Assembly: GCA_963781775.1 (NCBI GenBank)
Contig: CAWAHE010000022.1
Coordinates: 23,984-87,983, forward strand
Length of the DNA: 64,000 nucleotides
DNA from: CAVSRC01 sp963781775
GTDB lineage: Bacteria; Pseudomonadota; Alphaproteobacteria; Rhizobiales; Kaistiaceae
Reading direction: 5' to 3'
The notes below the pieces were generated by a model. That model was not told the DNA's origin. It ran no database searches and was given only the letters and a program-made list of their open reading frames with translations. The translations under genes were made by a program, and so were the position numbers. Positions 9,271-17,480 of this stretch are shown here, in pieces. Within the stretch, counting starts at the first letter, position 1, and the number at the start of each line of letters is the position of its first letter.

Positions 9271-10373
9271 GCGACGCCAGACGCGTCCATCGCCGTTAGC
9301 CGCGGCAGCTTGAGACCGGGCGCGATCTCAGCGGCGAGAGCAAGGATGCCGCCCATGCGGCGCGCCTTCTTGGACGCGTGGTTGTCGGCGATGTCGGCCA
9401 GCCGGTGATCGAGGAAGGGATTGGTGAAACGCTCGATGACGCTCTGCCGGTAGGCCGGCGCTTCGTCGATGCGGGCAGCCGCGAAGACCGGCAGCACTTC
9501 GTCATCGTAGAGCCTATCGAGCCATGCGCGGACTTCCGGCTCGGCCAGCATCTCGCGCACCGTCTCGTCGGCGGGACGCTTCTCTGCCAGCCAGCGCTCG
9601 GCCAGCGCCGTATGGCCAAGGTTGAGGACGAAAAGCTTCAGCCGCTCGGTGACGCGGAGGTCGTCCACCATGCGGATCGCCTTGTGCCGGCACGGCGGCG
9701 CCAGCCGCGGCTGCTTTTCGATCGCCCACAGCGCGTAGGGCTCGGCGATGGCACCGGCCGGTTCGAGCGAGCCGGAAACGATGCGATCCACCAGGCTGTT
9801 CGCCCACACGCATTCGTCATTCAGCCAGCGCAGAAAATCCGAGGGCAAATGCGAGCGATCAGCGACCCCGGCGCATAGCCCACGCAGCACCGTGCCGTTG
9901 GAACTGATCAGCTCGCACGGGAACACCGTCAGCGGCGCCGGGTTCCGCTGCCAGCGGGCGAACAGCAGCTTGGTGAGCTTGGCCGGAAACGACCCCGGCA
10001 GGCTGTCGCCGATGGTCTCGCCGTCGGGCATGCGATAGCCGCCATCGCCGGTGTTGGAGACGAGCGTCGTCGCCTCTTCAATGACGATACGCTCGACCTC
10101 CGCCCAGTCGGTCACCACCGAGAGCCCGCGGGCGATACTCGTCACATATTCCGTGCGTTCGACTGGCCTGCCGTGCTCGATGCCGCGCACGACGATCGGG
10201 ATCGGCGAGCCGTCAAAGCCCTTCAGGCGTCCGGCACGTTCGGCCGCGCCCGAGGTCTGCACCACCGCAATCGGACCAACATGCTGACCTTCGGCCCGCG
10301 CGTCGGAGACGAACAGGTCCACATGCGCCTGCAGGAAGCGGCTGGTGCCGAACTGGACGATGGGCGTGGCCAT
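9267..10373 (-). CDS. mannitol dehydrogenase family oxidoreductase (UxuB/UxaB-like)
   Basis: NAD-dependent polyol/hexuronate oxidoreductase, 368 residues from ATG at 10373 (MATPIVQFGTSRFLQAH). The family signature K-x3-LN-x2-H appears as KLFVLNLGH, containing the catalytic Lys. GTSRFLQAHVDLF is the Rossmann-entry segment and SNTGDGGYR is typical of fructuronate/tagaturonate reductases. It starts 2 bp after the stop of the zinc dehydrogenase gene, so the pair is a two-gene operon. A role in fructuronate-mannonate or tagaturonate-altronate interconversion is likely; the exact substrate is unresolved. Confidence 0.85.
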   Translation of the reverse strand: MATPIVQFGTSRFLQAHVDLFVSDARAEGQHVGPIAVVQTSGAAERAGRLKGFDGSPIPIVVRGIEHGRPVERTEYVTSIARGLSVVTDWAEVERIVIEEATTLVSNTGDGGYRMPDGETIGDSLPGSFPAKLTKLLFARWQRNPAPLTVFPCELISSNGTVLRGLCAGVADRSHLPSDFLRWLNDECVWANSLVDRIVSGSLEPAGAIAEPYALWAIEKQPRLAPPCRHKAIRMVDDLRVTERLKLFVLNLGHTALAERWLAEKRPADETVREMLAEPEVRAWLDRLYDDEVLPVFAAARIDEAPAYRQSVIERFTNPFLDHRLADIADNHASKKARRMGGILALAAEIAPGLKLPRLTAMDASGVA

Positions 10374-10375
10374 GT

Positions 10376-11386
10376 CTAGAGCGTCAGGATCGCCTTGACC
10401 GGCGGCGTCGCGGAGGCGAGCCATGCCGGCATCGCCTCGGGAAGGTCGGCGAGCGCCGCGGTGTGGGTGTTGATGGCGTCCGTGGGCACGGTGCCATCGA
10501 GGATCGCCGAGACGACCCGGTCGAAGTCGGCCTTCAGCGCATTGCGTGAGGCGAGCAGATCGATTTCGCGCTTGTGCAGTTCGGGGTCGGGCAAGGTGAG
10601 ATCGGCGTTGAGCACTCCGACATAGACCAGCATTCCGGCGTGCGCGACGTACGCGACCGAGGCTTCCATGGCGCGGGCGTTGCCGGTGGCGTCGAAAACG
10701 CAGTCGAAGAATTCGGCGGCCGTCCGACGACGCGCCTCATCGAGCGCACCGGGGCCGGCGAGAATTCTCTGGTCGAAGCCGAGCTGGTCGCGGGCAAAAT
10801 CGAGCCGACCCTCCGACACGTCCATGACGGTGACGTCGGCTCCGGTGGCGCGGGCGAAAATCGCCGTGCCGACACCGATTGGTCCCATGCCGACGACTAA
10901 CGCGCGATCGCCCGCCCCGATGCGGGAACGGCGCACGGCGTGAGCGCCGATCGCCAGGAACTCGACCATCGCGGCGTCGCGCGTGCCGAGGTTGCCCGCG
11001 GGATAGAGGTTGCCCTCCGGCAGCACGATGCGTTCGCACATGCCGCCATCGATATGCACGCCGAGACACTGGAGGGTCATGCAGCAATTGAAGCGTCCCT
11101 TGCGGCAGGCGATGCACTTGCCGCAGGTCAGGTACGGGTTGACCACCACCGGCGTGCCGGGCGGCAGGCGCTCATTGCCCGAGCCTTCGGCGACCACGGC
11201 CGACAACTCGTGGCCCATGATGCGCGGGTACTGAAGATAAGGGTGGGTGCCCTCGAAGATGTGAAAGTCGGTGCCACAAACGCCGATCGAACGGATGTCG
11301 ATGGCGATCCATCCGTCGCGCGCCGCCGGCAGGGCCACGTCGCGGCGCTCCAGGCGCCCTGGTTCGACACAGACGATCGCCTGCAT
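10376..11386 (-). CDS. zinc-binding alcohol dehydrogenase (RspB / L-gulonate-L-galactonate 5-dehydrogenase-like)
   Basis: Medium-chain dehydrogenase, 336 residues. Catalytic zinc ligands are in IGVCGTDFHIFEG and GHE; the structural zinc cluster is CGKCIACRKGRFNCC; the NAD site is VVGMGPIGVGTAIFA. It follows a GGAGGGAAGG site and is the promoter-proximal gene of a pair with the UxuB-like oxidoreductase. Together they could run aldonate to ketouronate to aldonate (for example L-gulonate to fructuronate to mannonate), a known pairing in sugar-acid catabolism. This pathway is inferred from the pairing. Confidence 0.85.
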   Translation of the reverse strand: MQAIVCVEPGRLERRDVALPAARDGWIAIDIRSIGVCGTDFHIFEGTHPYLQYPRIMGHELSAVVAEGSGNERLPPGTPVVVNPYLTCGKCIACRKGRFNCCMTLQCLGVHIDGGMCERIVLPEGNLYPAGNLGTRDAAMVEFLAIGAHAVRRSRIGAGDRALVVGMGPIGVGTAIFARATGADVTVMDVSEGRLDFARDQLGFDQRILAGPGALDEARRRTAAEFFDCVFDATGNARAMEASVAYVAHAGMLVYVGVLNADLTLPDPELHKREIDLLASRNALKADFDRVVSAILDGTVPTDAINTHTAALADLPEAMPAWLASATPPVKAILTL

Positions 11387-11525
11387 GCGGCCTTCCCTCC
11401 CCTGACGGCGTGACCCGCCGCGCCGCCATGCCTATACCGCCAATTTGGCTGGCGAGAAAATGCGCTGGGGTCGCAGCCGGAAAGTTGGCGACGATGTCCG
11501 GTTGACAGGCCCCGCTCGCTCATCG

Positions 11526-11543
11526 CATAACCATTTGGTTATG
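11526..11543. promoter_or_regulatory. probable ArsR-type operator, CATAACCA-N2-TGGTTATG
   Basis: A perfect 8-bp inverted repeat with 2-bp spacer stands just upstream of the ArsR/VOC/SRPBCC cassette; a further half-site CGGTTATG lies at 11552-11559. ArsR regulators of SRPBCC-linked cassettes usually repress their own promoter through such a site. The dehydrogenase gene at 11386 is divergent, so the site could touch both promoters. Confidence 0.6.
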
Positions 11544-11564
11544 AAACTGATCGGTTATGATACG

Positions 11565-11930
11565 ATGCCAGCCACCACCCAGCTCGACGCCACCTTCGCC
11601 GCCCTCGCCGACCCGACCCGCAGGGCGATCCTCGCACGGCTCGCGACGGGCGAAGCCTCTGTTACGGAACTTGCCAGGCCTTTCGCCATGAGCCAGCCGG
11701 CAATCTCCAAGCACCTCAAGGTTCTGGAACGCGCGGGCCTCATCTCGCGCGGCCGTGACGCGCAGCGGCGGCCGTGCCGCATCGAGGCCCGGCCGCTCGC
11801 CGACGCCAACGGCTGGCTGGAAAACTATCGCGTCATCTGGGAGGCCAATTTCCAGCGCCTCGATGCCGTGCTCGACGCGTTGAAGGCGAAGAAGGCGCGG
11901 AGCGCCAAGTCAAAGAGGAGAGTCCAATGA
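11565..11930 (+). CDS. ArsR-family winged-helix regulator
   Basis: 121-residue repressor from ATG at 11565 (MPATTQLDATFAALADPTRR). The winged HTH is AILARLATGEASVTELARPF then MSQPAISKHLKVLERAGLI. The metal-binding cysteine motif of true arsenic sensors is absent; this is the metal-independent subtype seen with SRPBCC proteins. An upstream ATG at 11541 lies inside the palindromic operator and would add 8 residues. Its stop overlaps the next start as ATGA, giving a three-gene operon. Confidence 0.9.
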   Translation: MPATTQLDATFAALADPTRRAILARLATGEASVTELARPFAMSQPAISKHLKVLERAGLISRGRDAQRRPCRIEARPLADANGWLENYRVIWEANFQRLDAVLDALKAKKARSAKSKRRVQ

Positions 11931-12409
11931 AACCGATCACGCCTTGCCTTTGGTTCGACGGCCAGGCCGAAGACGCCGCCCGCCTGTACGTTTCGCTGTT
12001 CGAGGATTCCGGCATCGATTCCGTCTCGCGCTACGGCAAGGAGGGCAAGGAGGTCCACGGTCAACCGGAGGGATCGGCGATGACGGTTTCCTTCCGTCTG
12101 CGCGGGCAGGAGTTCCTGGCCCTCAACGGCGGGCCGCAGTACACGTTCAGCGAGGCGGTTTCATTCCAGATCTTTTGCGAGACGCAGGCCGAGATCGACC
12201 GGCTGTGGAGCAAGCTCGGCGACGGCGGCGAACCGGGTCGCTGCGGCTGGCTCAAGGACAAGTTTGGCCTGTCCTGGCAGGTTATTCCGACGGTGCTCGG
12301 CAAGCTGTTGCAGGATCCTGACAAGGCGAAGGCCGGCCGGGCGACGAACGCGATGCTCAAGATGGGCAAGCTCGACATTGCCGAACTGCAACGCGCCCAC
12401 GCAGGGTGA
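11927..12409 (+). CDS. VOC-superfamily protein (PhnB / 3-dmu-9_3-mt family)
   Basis: 160-residue glyoxalase-fold protein. The start MKPITPCLWFDGQAEDAARL and the segment FLALNGGPQYTFSEAVSFQI are diagnostic of the PhnB-like group, as is CGWLKDKFGLSWQVIPTVL. Members are often mislabelled as demethylubiquinone methyltransferases; no methyltransferase motif is present. It is coupled to the ArsR gene (4-bp overlap) and to the SRPBCC gene. Function is unknown. Confidence 0.9.
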   Translation: MKPITPCLWFDGQAEDAARLYVSLFEDSGIDSVSRYGKEGKEVHGQPEGSAMTVSFRLRGQEFLALNGGPQYTFSEAVSFQIFCETQAEIDRLWSKLGDGGEPGRCGWLKDKFGLSWQVIPTVLGKLLQDPDKAKAGRATNAMLKMGKLDIAELQRAHAG

Positions 12410-12894
12410 TGACGATGCCTGAAGCGCTGAACGTGACGACACCATCCGATCGCGAGGTCGTGATCACCCGCGACTTCGACGCGCCGCGCGACCTGGTCTT
12501 CGAGGCGTGGACCACGCCGGAACTGGTCAGCCGCTGGCTGCTCGGCCCGCCCGACTGGACGATGCCGGTCTGCGAGATCGATGCGCGCGTCGGCGGTCGC
12601 TATCGCTACGTGTGGCGGCACCCGGACGGGCGCGAACTCAAGATGGGCGGTGTCTATCGCGAGGTCGTTCCGCCGGAACGGCTGGTGAGCACGGAACGCT
12701 TCGACGATCCCGTCATGGGCGGCGACGCGCAAGTCACGATGCTGCTCACTGAATCCGGCGGCCGCACGACGATGACGATGACCGTCCTCTACGCATCGCG
12801 GGAGATACGGGACGGAGCGGTCGCGACCGGCATGACGGACGGCATGGAACAGAGTTTCGTCAGGCTCGACGCGATTCTGGCGACGTCGGACTAG
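12409..12894 (+). CDS. SRPBCC (AHSA1-like) domain protein
   Basis: 161-residue START/Bet v1-like protein of the AHSA1 group, a hydrophobic-ligand-binding fold. Typical pieces are ITRDFDAPRDLVFEAWTTPE, SRWLLGP, and the C-terminal GMTDGMEQSFVRLDAIL. The start is ATG at 12409, sharing a base with the previous stop; GTG at 12406 is also possible. The gene converges on the DUF1624 gene: both stop codons lie within the CTAG at 12891-12894. The trio ArsR-VOC-SRPBCC is common in Rhizobiales but its ligand is not known. Confidence 0.9.
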   Translation: MTMPEALNVTTPSDREVVITRDFDAPRDLVFEAWTTPELVSRWLLGPPDWTMPVCEIDARVGGRYRYVWRHPDGRELKMGGVYREVVPPERLVSTERFDDPVMGGDAQVTMLLTESGGRTTMTMTVLYASREIRDGAVATGMTDGMEQSFVRLDAILATSD

Positions 12895-13892
12895 TTGGCC
12901 GGAGCGGGCGGCGGCGGCGCACAGGTCTGCAGGATACCGTTCCAGCGGGCGCGCTGTTCCGGTGTCATCTGCGACACCGATTGAAGCTTCATCAGGTCGG
13001 TGCCGTTGAGATTGGTGAACATGCAGCCGCAGAAGGCCTGGCACACGTCGGCGTCACGATCCTGCTGGCGGCACGAGGCCACGCATTGCTGGTTGAAGTC
13101 GCGGCTGACGGCGGCCGCGTTTGGCGTCAGGAACGGGCTCGCCAGCGCCAGCGCGCCGTAAAGGATCGGCTGGTGAATGAGGTAAATGGCGAGGCTCCAG
13201 CGCCCGGCCCAGACTGCCGCCTTGCCGAGCGGGCCGCCGGGCCGCCAATGAGCGAGCGGCGTTTCGAGGAGCCTGGCGACGATCAGCCGGCCGATCACCG
13301 TGCCCGCCAGAACCACGCCGAACCATGGGAAGACCGGCACATAATCGACGGTCGCCGGAACGTGAGCCGACAGCCCCACCCACCAGAGCGGCGGCCAATC
13401 GAACAGCGGGCTGGAATAGAAGTATGGCAGCGCAATCGCGCAGGCCGCGACCAGCGCCACGACGACGCTTGGCAGCCAAAGGAATGGCAACGCCAGCACG
13501 CTCGCCAGCGCGATCTCGTGAAGGATTCCGAAGAAGACGAAGGCCTCCGGTTCAACCCACCAGGTGACGAGGCTGACCAGCAGCGCCGCGCCGACGATCA
13601 GCCCGAGGCGTCGAAGAAACGACGCGAGGTTCAGCCCGCGCCGGGTGGCCAGAACCAGCCCGACGCCGACTAGCGCCAGGAACGTCCCCGCGATCAGCCG
13701 GGCAAAGATAACCCAACCCGGATTGCTGGTGACATCGACCGGAATCAGCCGCCGGACGCTGAGGTCGAAGGCGGTGTGATAGACCACCATGGCAGCGATG
13801 GCCGCGCCGCGCACGGCGTCGATGGCCGCCAGGCGGGCGCCGCGGTCCTCGGCGATGCTCGCGATAGCCACGGGTCGGTCAACGTCCTTCAT
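12891..13892 (-). CDS. DUF1624 / heparan-alpha-glucosaminide N-acetyltransferase-like membrane protein with Cys-rich tail
   Basis: 333-residue polytopic membrane protein from ATG at 13892. The N-terminal motif AAIDAVRGAAIAAMVVYH is the family signature and about eight hydrophobic segments follow, ending RWSLAIYLIHQPILYGALAL. Members are thought to transfer acyl groups across the inner membrane. After the last segment a soluble tail of about 70 residues contains six cysteines (QQCVASC, DVCQAFCGC, QTC) and a proline-rich end. Longer upstream readings lack similarity. Its stop codon overlaps that of the convergent SRPBCC gene. Confidence 0.82.
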   Translation of the reverse strand: MKDVDRPVAIASIAEDRGARLAAIDAVRGAAIAAMVVYHTAFDLSVRRLIPVDVTSNPGWVIFARLIAGTFLALVGVGLVLATRRGLNLASFLRRLGLIVGAALLVSLVTWWVEPEAFVFFGILHEIALASVLALPFLWLPSVVVALVAACAIALPYFYSSPLFDWPPLWWVGLSAHVPATVDYVPVFPWFGVVLAGTVIGRLIVARLLETPLAHWRPGGPLGKAAVWAGRWSLAIYLIHQPILYGALALASPFLTPNAAAVSRDFNQQCVASCRQQDRDADVCQAFCGCMFTNLNGTDLMKLQSVSQMTPEQRARWNGILQTCAPPPPAPAN

Positions 13893-14183
13893 GAGGGGAT
13901 AGCGGCGCCATCCTGACGGTTGCCGTGACGGCGCGCAACCGAGCCGGTTGGCGGCCTTTCGCGGCGGTGGACAGGCCGCACCAAGGTCTGTATTGGACCG
14001 CTGGGCGCGACCGCCGGATTTCCGGCGGCTGGCCCGGGCGGCGAGTCGCGTTGCAAACGGCGGAATACGGCGGCAATATCCGCGCCCCGCCGCACCGCAG
14101 CGACGGCGTCCCTTCCCGTTTTTCGGTGCCGTACCGGGCGGAGACGCGGACGGCGTGTTGTCCATCAGAGGAATGCCACAGCC

Positions 14184-14468
14184 ATGTCTTCGACCTTCGA
14201 CACCGTCGCCCAGGTCATCCACGAGACAAGCGAAATTCCGCTGTCGGAGATCAAGCCCGAAGCGCACGCCATCGATGACCTCGGCATCGACAGCCTCGAC
14301 TTCCTCGATATCGTCTTCGCGCTCGACAAGAAGTTCGGCATCAAGATTCCGCTGGAAGCGTGGACCAAGGAGGTCAACGCCGGCACCGCTTCGGTCGAGG
14401 ACTACTTCGTCCTCAAGAACCTCAGCGCGCGGATCGACGAACTCGTCGCGCAGAAGTCGGCTACCTGA
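14184..14468 (+). CDS. acpXL: acyl carrier protein AcpXL
   Basis: Specialised ACP that carries the very-long-chain (27-hydroxyoctacosanoic type) fatty acid transferred to lipid A by LpxXL. The 94-residue product has the phosphopantetheine site GIDSLDFLD with Ser37, is longer than housekeeping AcpP, and has the AcpXL-type tail. ATG at 14184 is preceded by GAGGAA. It heads a plus-strand operon of six genes. The 291-bp space upstream (13893-14183) holds no other gene and presumably the promoter. Confidence 0.94.
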   Translation: MSSTFDTVAQVIHETSEIPLSEIKPEAHAIDDLGIDSLDFLDIVFALDKKFGIKIPLEAWTKEVNAGTASVEDYFVLKNLSARIDELVAQKSAT

Positions 14469-14484
14469 CGGCTCGTATCGGCCA

Positions 14485-14952
14485 ATGCGTCTTGAATATT
14501 TCGAACTGATCGACCGCGTCGAGGAGATCGACCTCGAGGCGCTGACGATTCGCGTCAGCGGCGTCCTGCCGGAACAGAGCCCGGTGTTCGACGGTCACTT
14601 CCCGCGCTTTCCGGTGCTGCCGGGCGTCATGATGCTTGAATTCATGAACCATGCTGCCGGCTATCTGCTGCTCCGCCGCCAGAACTGCGAGAAGTTCGTC
14701 TTCCTTGGTGGCGTCAAACGCTCCAAGTTCCGCCGCTTCGTCCTGCCGGGCGATACCATGATCGTGGATGCCAAGGTGACCCATGACGGATCGGGCTTCG
14801 CCATTGCGGAGACTTCGGTGAACGTGAAGGGCGAAGTCGCCGCCGATGCCGAAGTCGTGATGATCTCGACTCCGTTCCCGACCACGGAACTTGCCGAGGA
14901 GATCCGTCAGCGCCTCGCGCTCATCCCGGTGAAATCCCCGGCGAACGCGTGA
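14485..14952 (+). CDS. fabZXL: FabZ-like 3-hydroxyacyl-ACP dehydratase of the AcpXL cluster
   Basis: 155-residue hot-dog-fold dehydratase from ATG at 14485. The catalytic His is in DGHFPRFPVLPGVMMLE, with the acidic partner in MLEFMNHAAG. It should dehydrate 3-hydroxyacyl-AcpXL during elongation of the very-long-chain lipid A acyl group. It lies 16 bp after acpXL and overlaps the next gene by 4 bp. Confidence 0.9.
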   Translation: MRLEYFELIDRVEEIDLEALTIRVSGVLPEQSPVFDGHFPRFPVLPGVMMLEFMNHAAGYLLLRRQNCEKFVFLGGVKRSKFRRFVLPGDTMIVDAKVTHDGSGFAIAETSVNVKGEVAADAEVVMISTPFPTTELAEEIRQRLALIPVKSPANA

Positions 14953-16169
14953 ATGATCCGGCGATGGCGCGCGAGGTCTGGATCACCGGCATCGGCCTGA
15001 CCTCGAGTCTCGGGGAAGGCCTAGACGCCCACTGGCGGGCGATGGCCGAGGCCGAAAATCCCAAGCCGGTGGTGGATCGCGACTTCGTTCCGCCGTTTTC
15101 CATCCATCCGATGGTGCCGCTCGATCTCGACAAGCAGATCCCCAAGCGCGCCGACCAGCGTCAGATGGAAACCTGGCAGCGGCTCGGCACCTACACCGCC
15201 GGACTGGCGCTCGAAGACGCCGGCATCGCCGGCAACCTCGATATCCTGAGCCACACCCACGCGGTCGTGGCCGCCGATGGCGGCGCCCGCGACGAAGCGG
15301 TGGACACCAGCATCCTTGCCGGTCTCGACAGCGCGGCCGATCCTGCGACCTACCTCAACGAGCATCTCTCCAACGACCTCAGACCGACGCTGTTTCTGGC
15401 GCAGCTTCCCAATCTGCTCGCCGGCAACATCTCGATCGTCCACAAGGTCACAGGTTCGTCGCGCACCTTCATGGGCGAGGAGATCGCCGGGGCGAGCGCG
15501 GTGGAAGTCGCGTGGCGGCGCATCCGCGCCGACCAGGGCGACATCTTTCTGGTCGGCGGCGCCAGCCAGGCCAACCGCAAGGACACGGTGCTCAACTGCG
15601 CGCTCGGCGGCATCCTGTGGGCGGGCGACCCGCTTTCGATCTGGGCGCGACAGGAAAAAGGCGGCGGATCGATCTTCGGCTCGGCCGGTGCATTTCTGGT
15701 GGTGGAGGCGCGCGAACACGCCGAGGCGCGTGGCCGCAAACCCTATGCGAAGCTCACCAACGTGATGACCGACCAGAGCCGCCGCAGGCCCGGTGACGTG
15801 ACCGCGAAGGCGACGCGGCAATTCGACACCGTGTTGCCGGAAGGCGGCCAGCCGGCGGCGGTCTTGTCCGGCGCCACCGGCATTTCCATGCAGACCGGCG
15901 AGGAGCGCGCGCTGCTCGACCGATTGATCGCCGAGGGCCGGGTGGATACCGTGCGGGCTACGGGCACGTTGCTCGGCAGCGTCGCCGGCGCGACATTCCC
16001 GGCCATGGCCGGCCTTGCCGCGCTCGCGCTTTCGCGCGGCGGCTTCTACCAGCCGGCCGACGAGAGCGGGTTCGAACAGCCGGCGGCGAACCAGCCGAGC
16101 CGCATCGCAGTGACCACGATCGGCATCTGGCGCGGCGAAGGCATGGGCCTCATCGAGGCGGTGGACTGA
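14949..16169 (+). CDS. fabF2XL: beta-ketoacyl-ACP synthase homologue lacking the catalytic triad (chain-length-factor-like, FabF2XL position)
   Basis: 406-residue thiolase-fold KS protein starting with GTG at 14949, overlapping the fabZXL stop (ATG at 14964 is an alternative). In place of the nucleophile motif ACASGA it has TGSSRTFMGEE (about residues 166-176), so the Cys is missing. The HGTST region reads SGATGISMQTGEE and the second His region reads RATGTLLGSVAG, so both His are also missing. It cannot condense by the usual mechanism and probably pairs with the downstream FabF1XL as a KS/chain-length-factor-like heterodimer. The heterodimer is inferred; position and order match the rhizobial acpXL cluster. 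Confidence 0.88.
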   Translation: MNDPAMAREVWITGIGLTSSLGEGLDAHWRAMAEAENPKPVVDRDFVPPFSIHPMVPLDLDKQIPKRADQRQMETWQRLGTYTAGLALEDAGIAGNLDILSHTHAVVAADGGARDEAVDTSILAGLDSAADPATYLNEHLSNDLRPTLFLAQLPNLLAGNISIVHKVTGSSRTFMGEEIAGASAVEVAWRRIRADQGDIFLVGGASQANRKDTVLNCALGGILWAGDPLSIWARQEKGGGSIFGSAGAFLVVEAREHAEARGRKPYAKLTNVMTDQSRRRPGDVTAKATRQFDTVLPEGGQPAAVLSGATGISMQTGEERALLDRLIAEGRVDTVRATGTLLGSVAGATFPAMAGLAALALSRGGFYQPADESGFEQPAANQPSRIAVTTIGIWRGEGMGLIEAVD

Positions 16170-16177
16170 AGGAGGGC

Positions 16178-17461
16178 ATGATGGGCCAGACCAGAGATCA
16201 TCGCGGACGTCCGGTCGTCGCCGTCACCGGCTACGGCATGATTTCCTCGCTCGGCCAGGGCGTCGAGGACGCCTGGGCGGGGCTGACCGCGGGCCACTCC
16301 GGCATCAAGCGCATCAGCCGTTTCGCGACCGACAGCATGCGCACAACCATTGCCGGCGCCATCGACTATCTCTGGCAGGACGGCGACACCGCCATGGACA
16401 TCACCATGCGGGCCGGCATCCTCGCCGCAGAGGAGGCCATCGCCGACGCCAACATCGGCACCAAGGGCGATTTCCCTGGCCCGCTTTTCGCGGCGATGCC
16501 GCCGGCCGAGATGGAATGGCCGTACCGCCGGGCGATCTACAAGAACGCGCCGTCGGCCGACGGCGACGCCTATGACCGCATGATCGCCGCGGCGCGCAAG
16601 GCCAATGACGACGACGGCTATCACCACACGCTGCTCGGCTTCATCGCCGAAGGCATCGCCGAGAAGATCGGCTCGAAGGGCGCGCCGATCTCGCTGACCA
16701 CCGCCTGCGCCTCGGGCGCTACCGCCATCCAGCTCGGCGTCGAGGCGATCCGCCGCGGCGATACCGACGCCGCCATCTCGATCGGCGCGGATTGCTCGGT
16801 GAACCCGGAGATGATGATCCGCTTCGCGCTGCTGTCGGCGCTCTCCGGCACCAACGATCCGCCCGAGGAAGTGTCGCGGCCGTTCTCGAAGGATCGCGAC
16901 GGTTTCGTCATCGCGGAGGGCGCGGCGGCGCTGGTGCTGGAAGACTACGACGCGGCCAGGGCACGCGGCGCCACTATCCACGCGATCATGCGCGGCATCG
17001 GCGAAAAGGCCGACGACTTCCACCGGACGCGCTCGAAGCCCGACGGCTCGGCAATCATCGGCGCGATCCGCACGACCATCGACGACGCCGGCATGTCGCC
17101 CGACGATATCGACTACATCAACGCGCACGGCACCTCGACGCCGGAGAACGACAAGATGGAGGCGATGTCGCTGGAGATCGTGCTCGGCGAGCGCATGAAG
17201 CGCGTGCCGATCAGCTCGAACAAGTCGATGATCGGTCACACGCTGACCGCCGCCGGCGCCATCGAGGCGATCTTCTCGATCAAGACCATCGAGGAAGGCG
17301 TGCTGCCGCCGACGATCAATTACCGGACGCCCGACCCGGCAATCGAATTCGACGTAGTGCCGAATGTCGCGCGCGCCGCGTCGGTCGGCACCGTCCTGTC
17401 CAATTCGTTCGGCTTCGGCGGGCAGAACGCCTGCCTGGTCGTTTCCGCCGAGCCGGCCTGA
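16178..17461 (+). CDS. fabF1XL: beta-ketoacyl-ACP synthase II of the AcpXL cluster (FabF1XL)
   Basis: 427-residue condensing enzyme with an intact triad: Cys177 in TTACASGATA, His317 in NAHGTSTPEND and His354 in MIGHTLTAAGA. It elongates acyl-AcpXL toward the very-long-chain fatty acid of lipid A. Start at 16178 follows AAGGAGG; ATG at 16181 has better spacing, so the first Met may be surplus. It follows the triad-less KS homologue by 8 bp, supporting a working pair. Confidence 0.93.
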   Translation: MMGQTRDHRGRPVVAVTGYGMISSLGQGVEDAWAGLTAGHSGIKRISRFATDSMRTTIAGAIDYLWQDGDTAMDITMRAGILAAEEAIADANIGTKGDFPGPLFAAMPPAEMEWPYRRAIYKNAPSADGDAYDRMIAAARKANDDDGYHHTLLGFIAEGIAEKIGSKGAPISLTTACASGATAIQLGVEAIRRGDTDAAISIGADCSVNPEMMIRFALLSALSGTNDPPEEVSRPFSKDRDGFVIAEGAAALVLEDYDAARARGATIHAIMRGIGEKADDFHRTRSKPDGSAIIGAIRTTIDDAGMSPDDIDYINAHGTSTPENDKMEAMSLEIVLGERMKRVPISSNKSMIGHTLTAAGAIEAIFSIKTIEEGVLPPTINYRTPDPAIEFDVVPNVARAASVGTVLSNSFGFGGQNACLVVSAEPA

Positions 17462-17480
17462 CATCGCCGAAAAACTTGTG

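Noticed and set aside
13893..14267. N-terminal extension of the DUF1624 protein by 125 residues
   Set aside because: The extra sequence is Arg/Gly-rich, overlaps acpXL, and family homology starts at the ATG at 13892.
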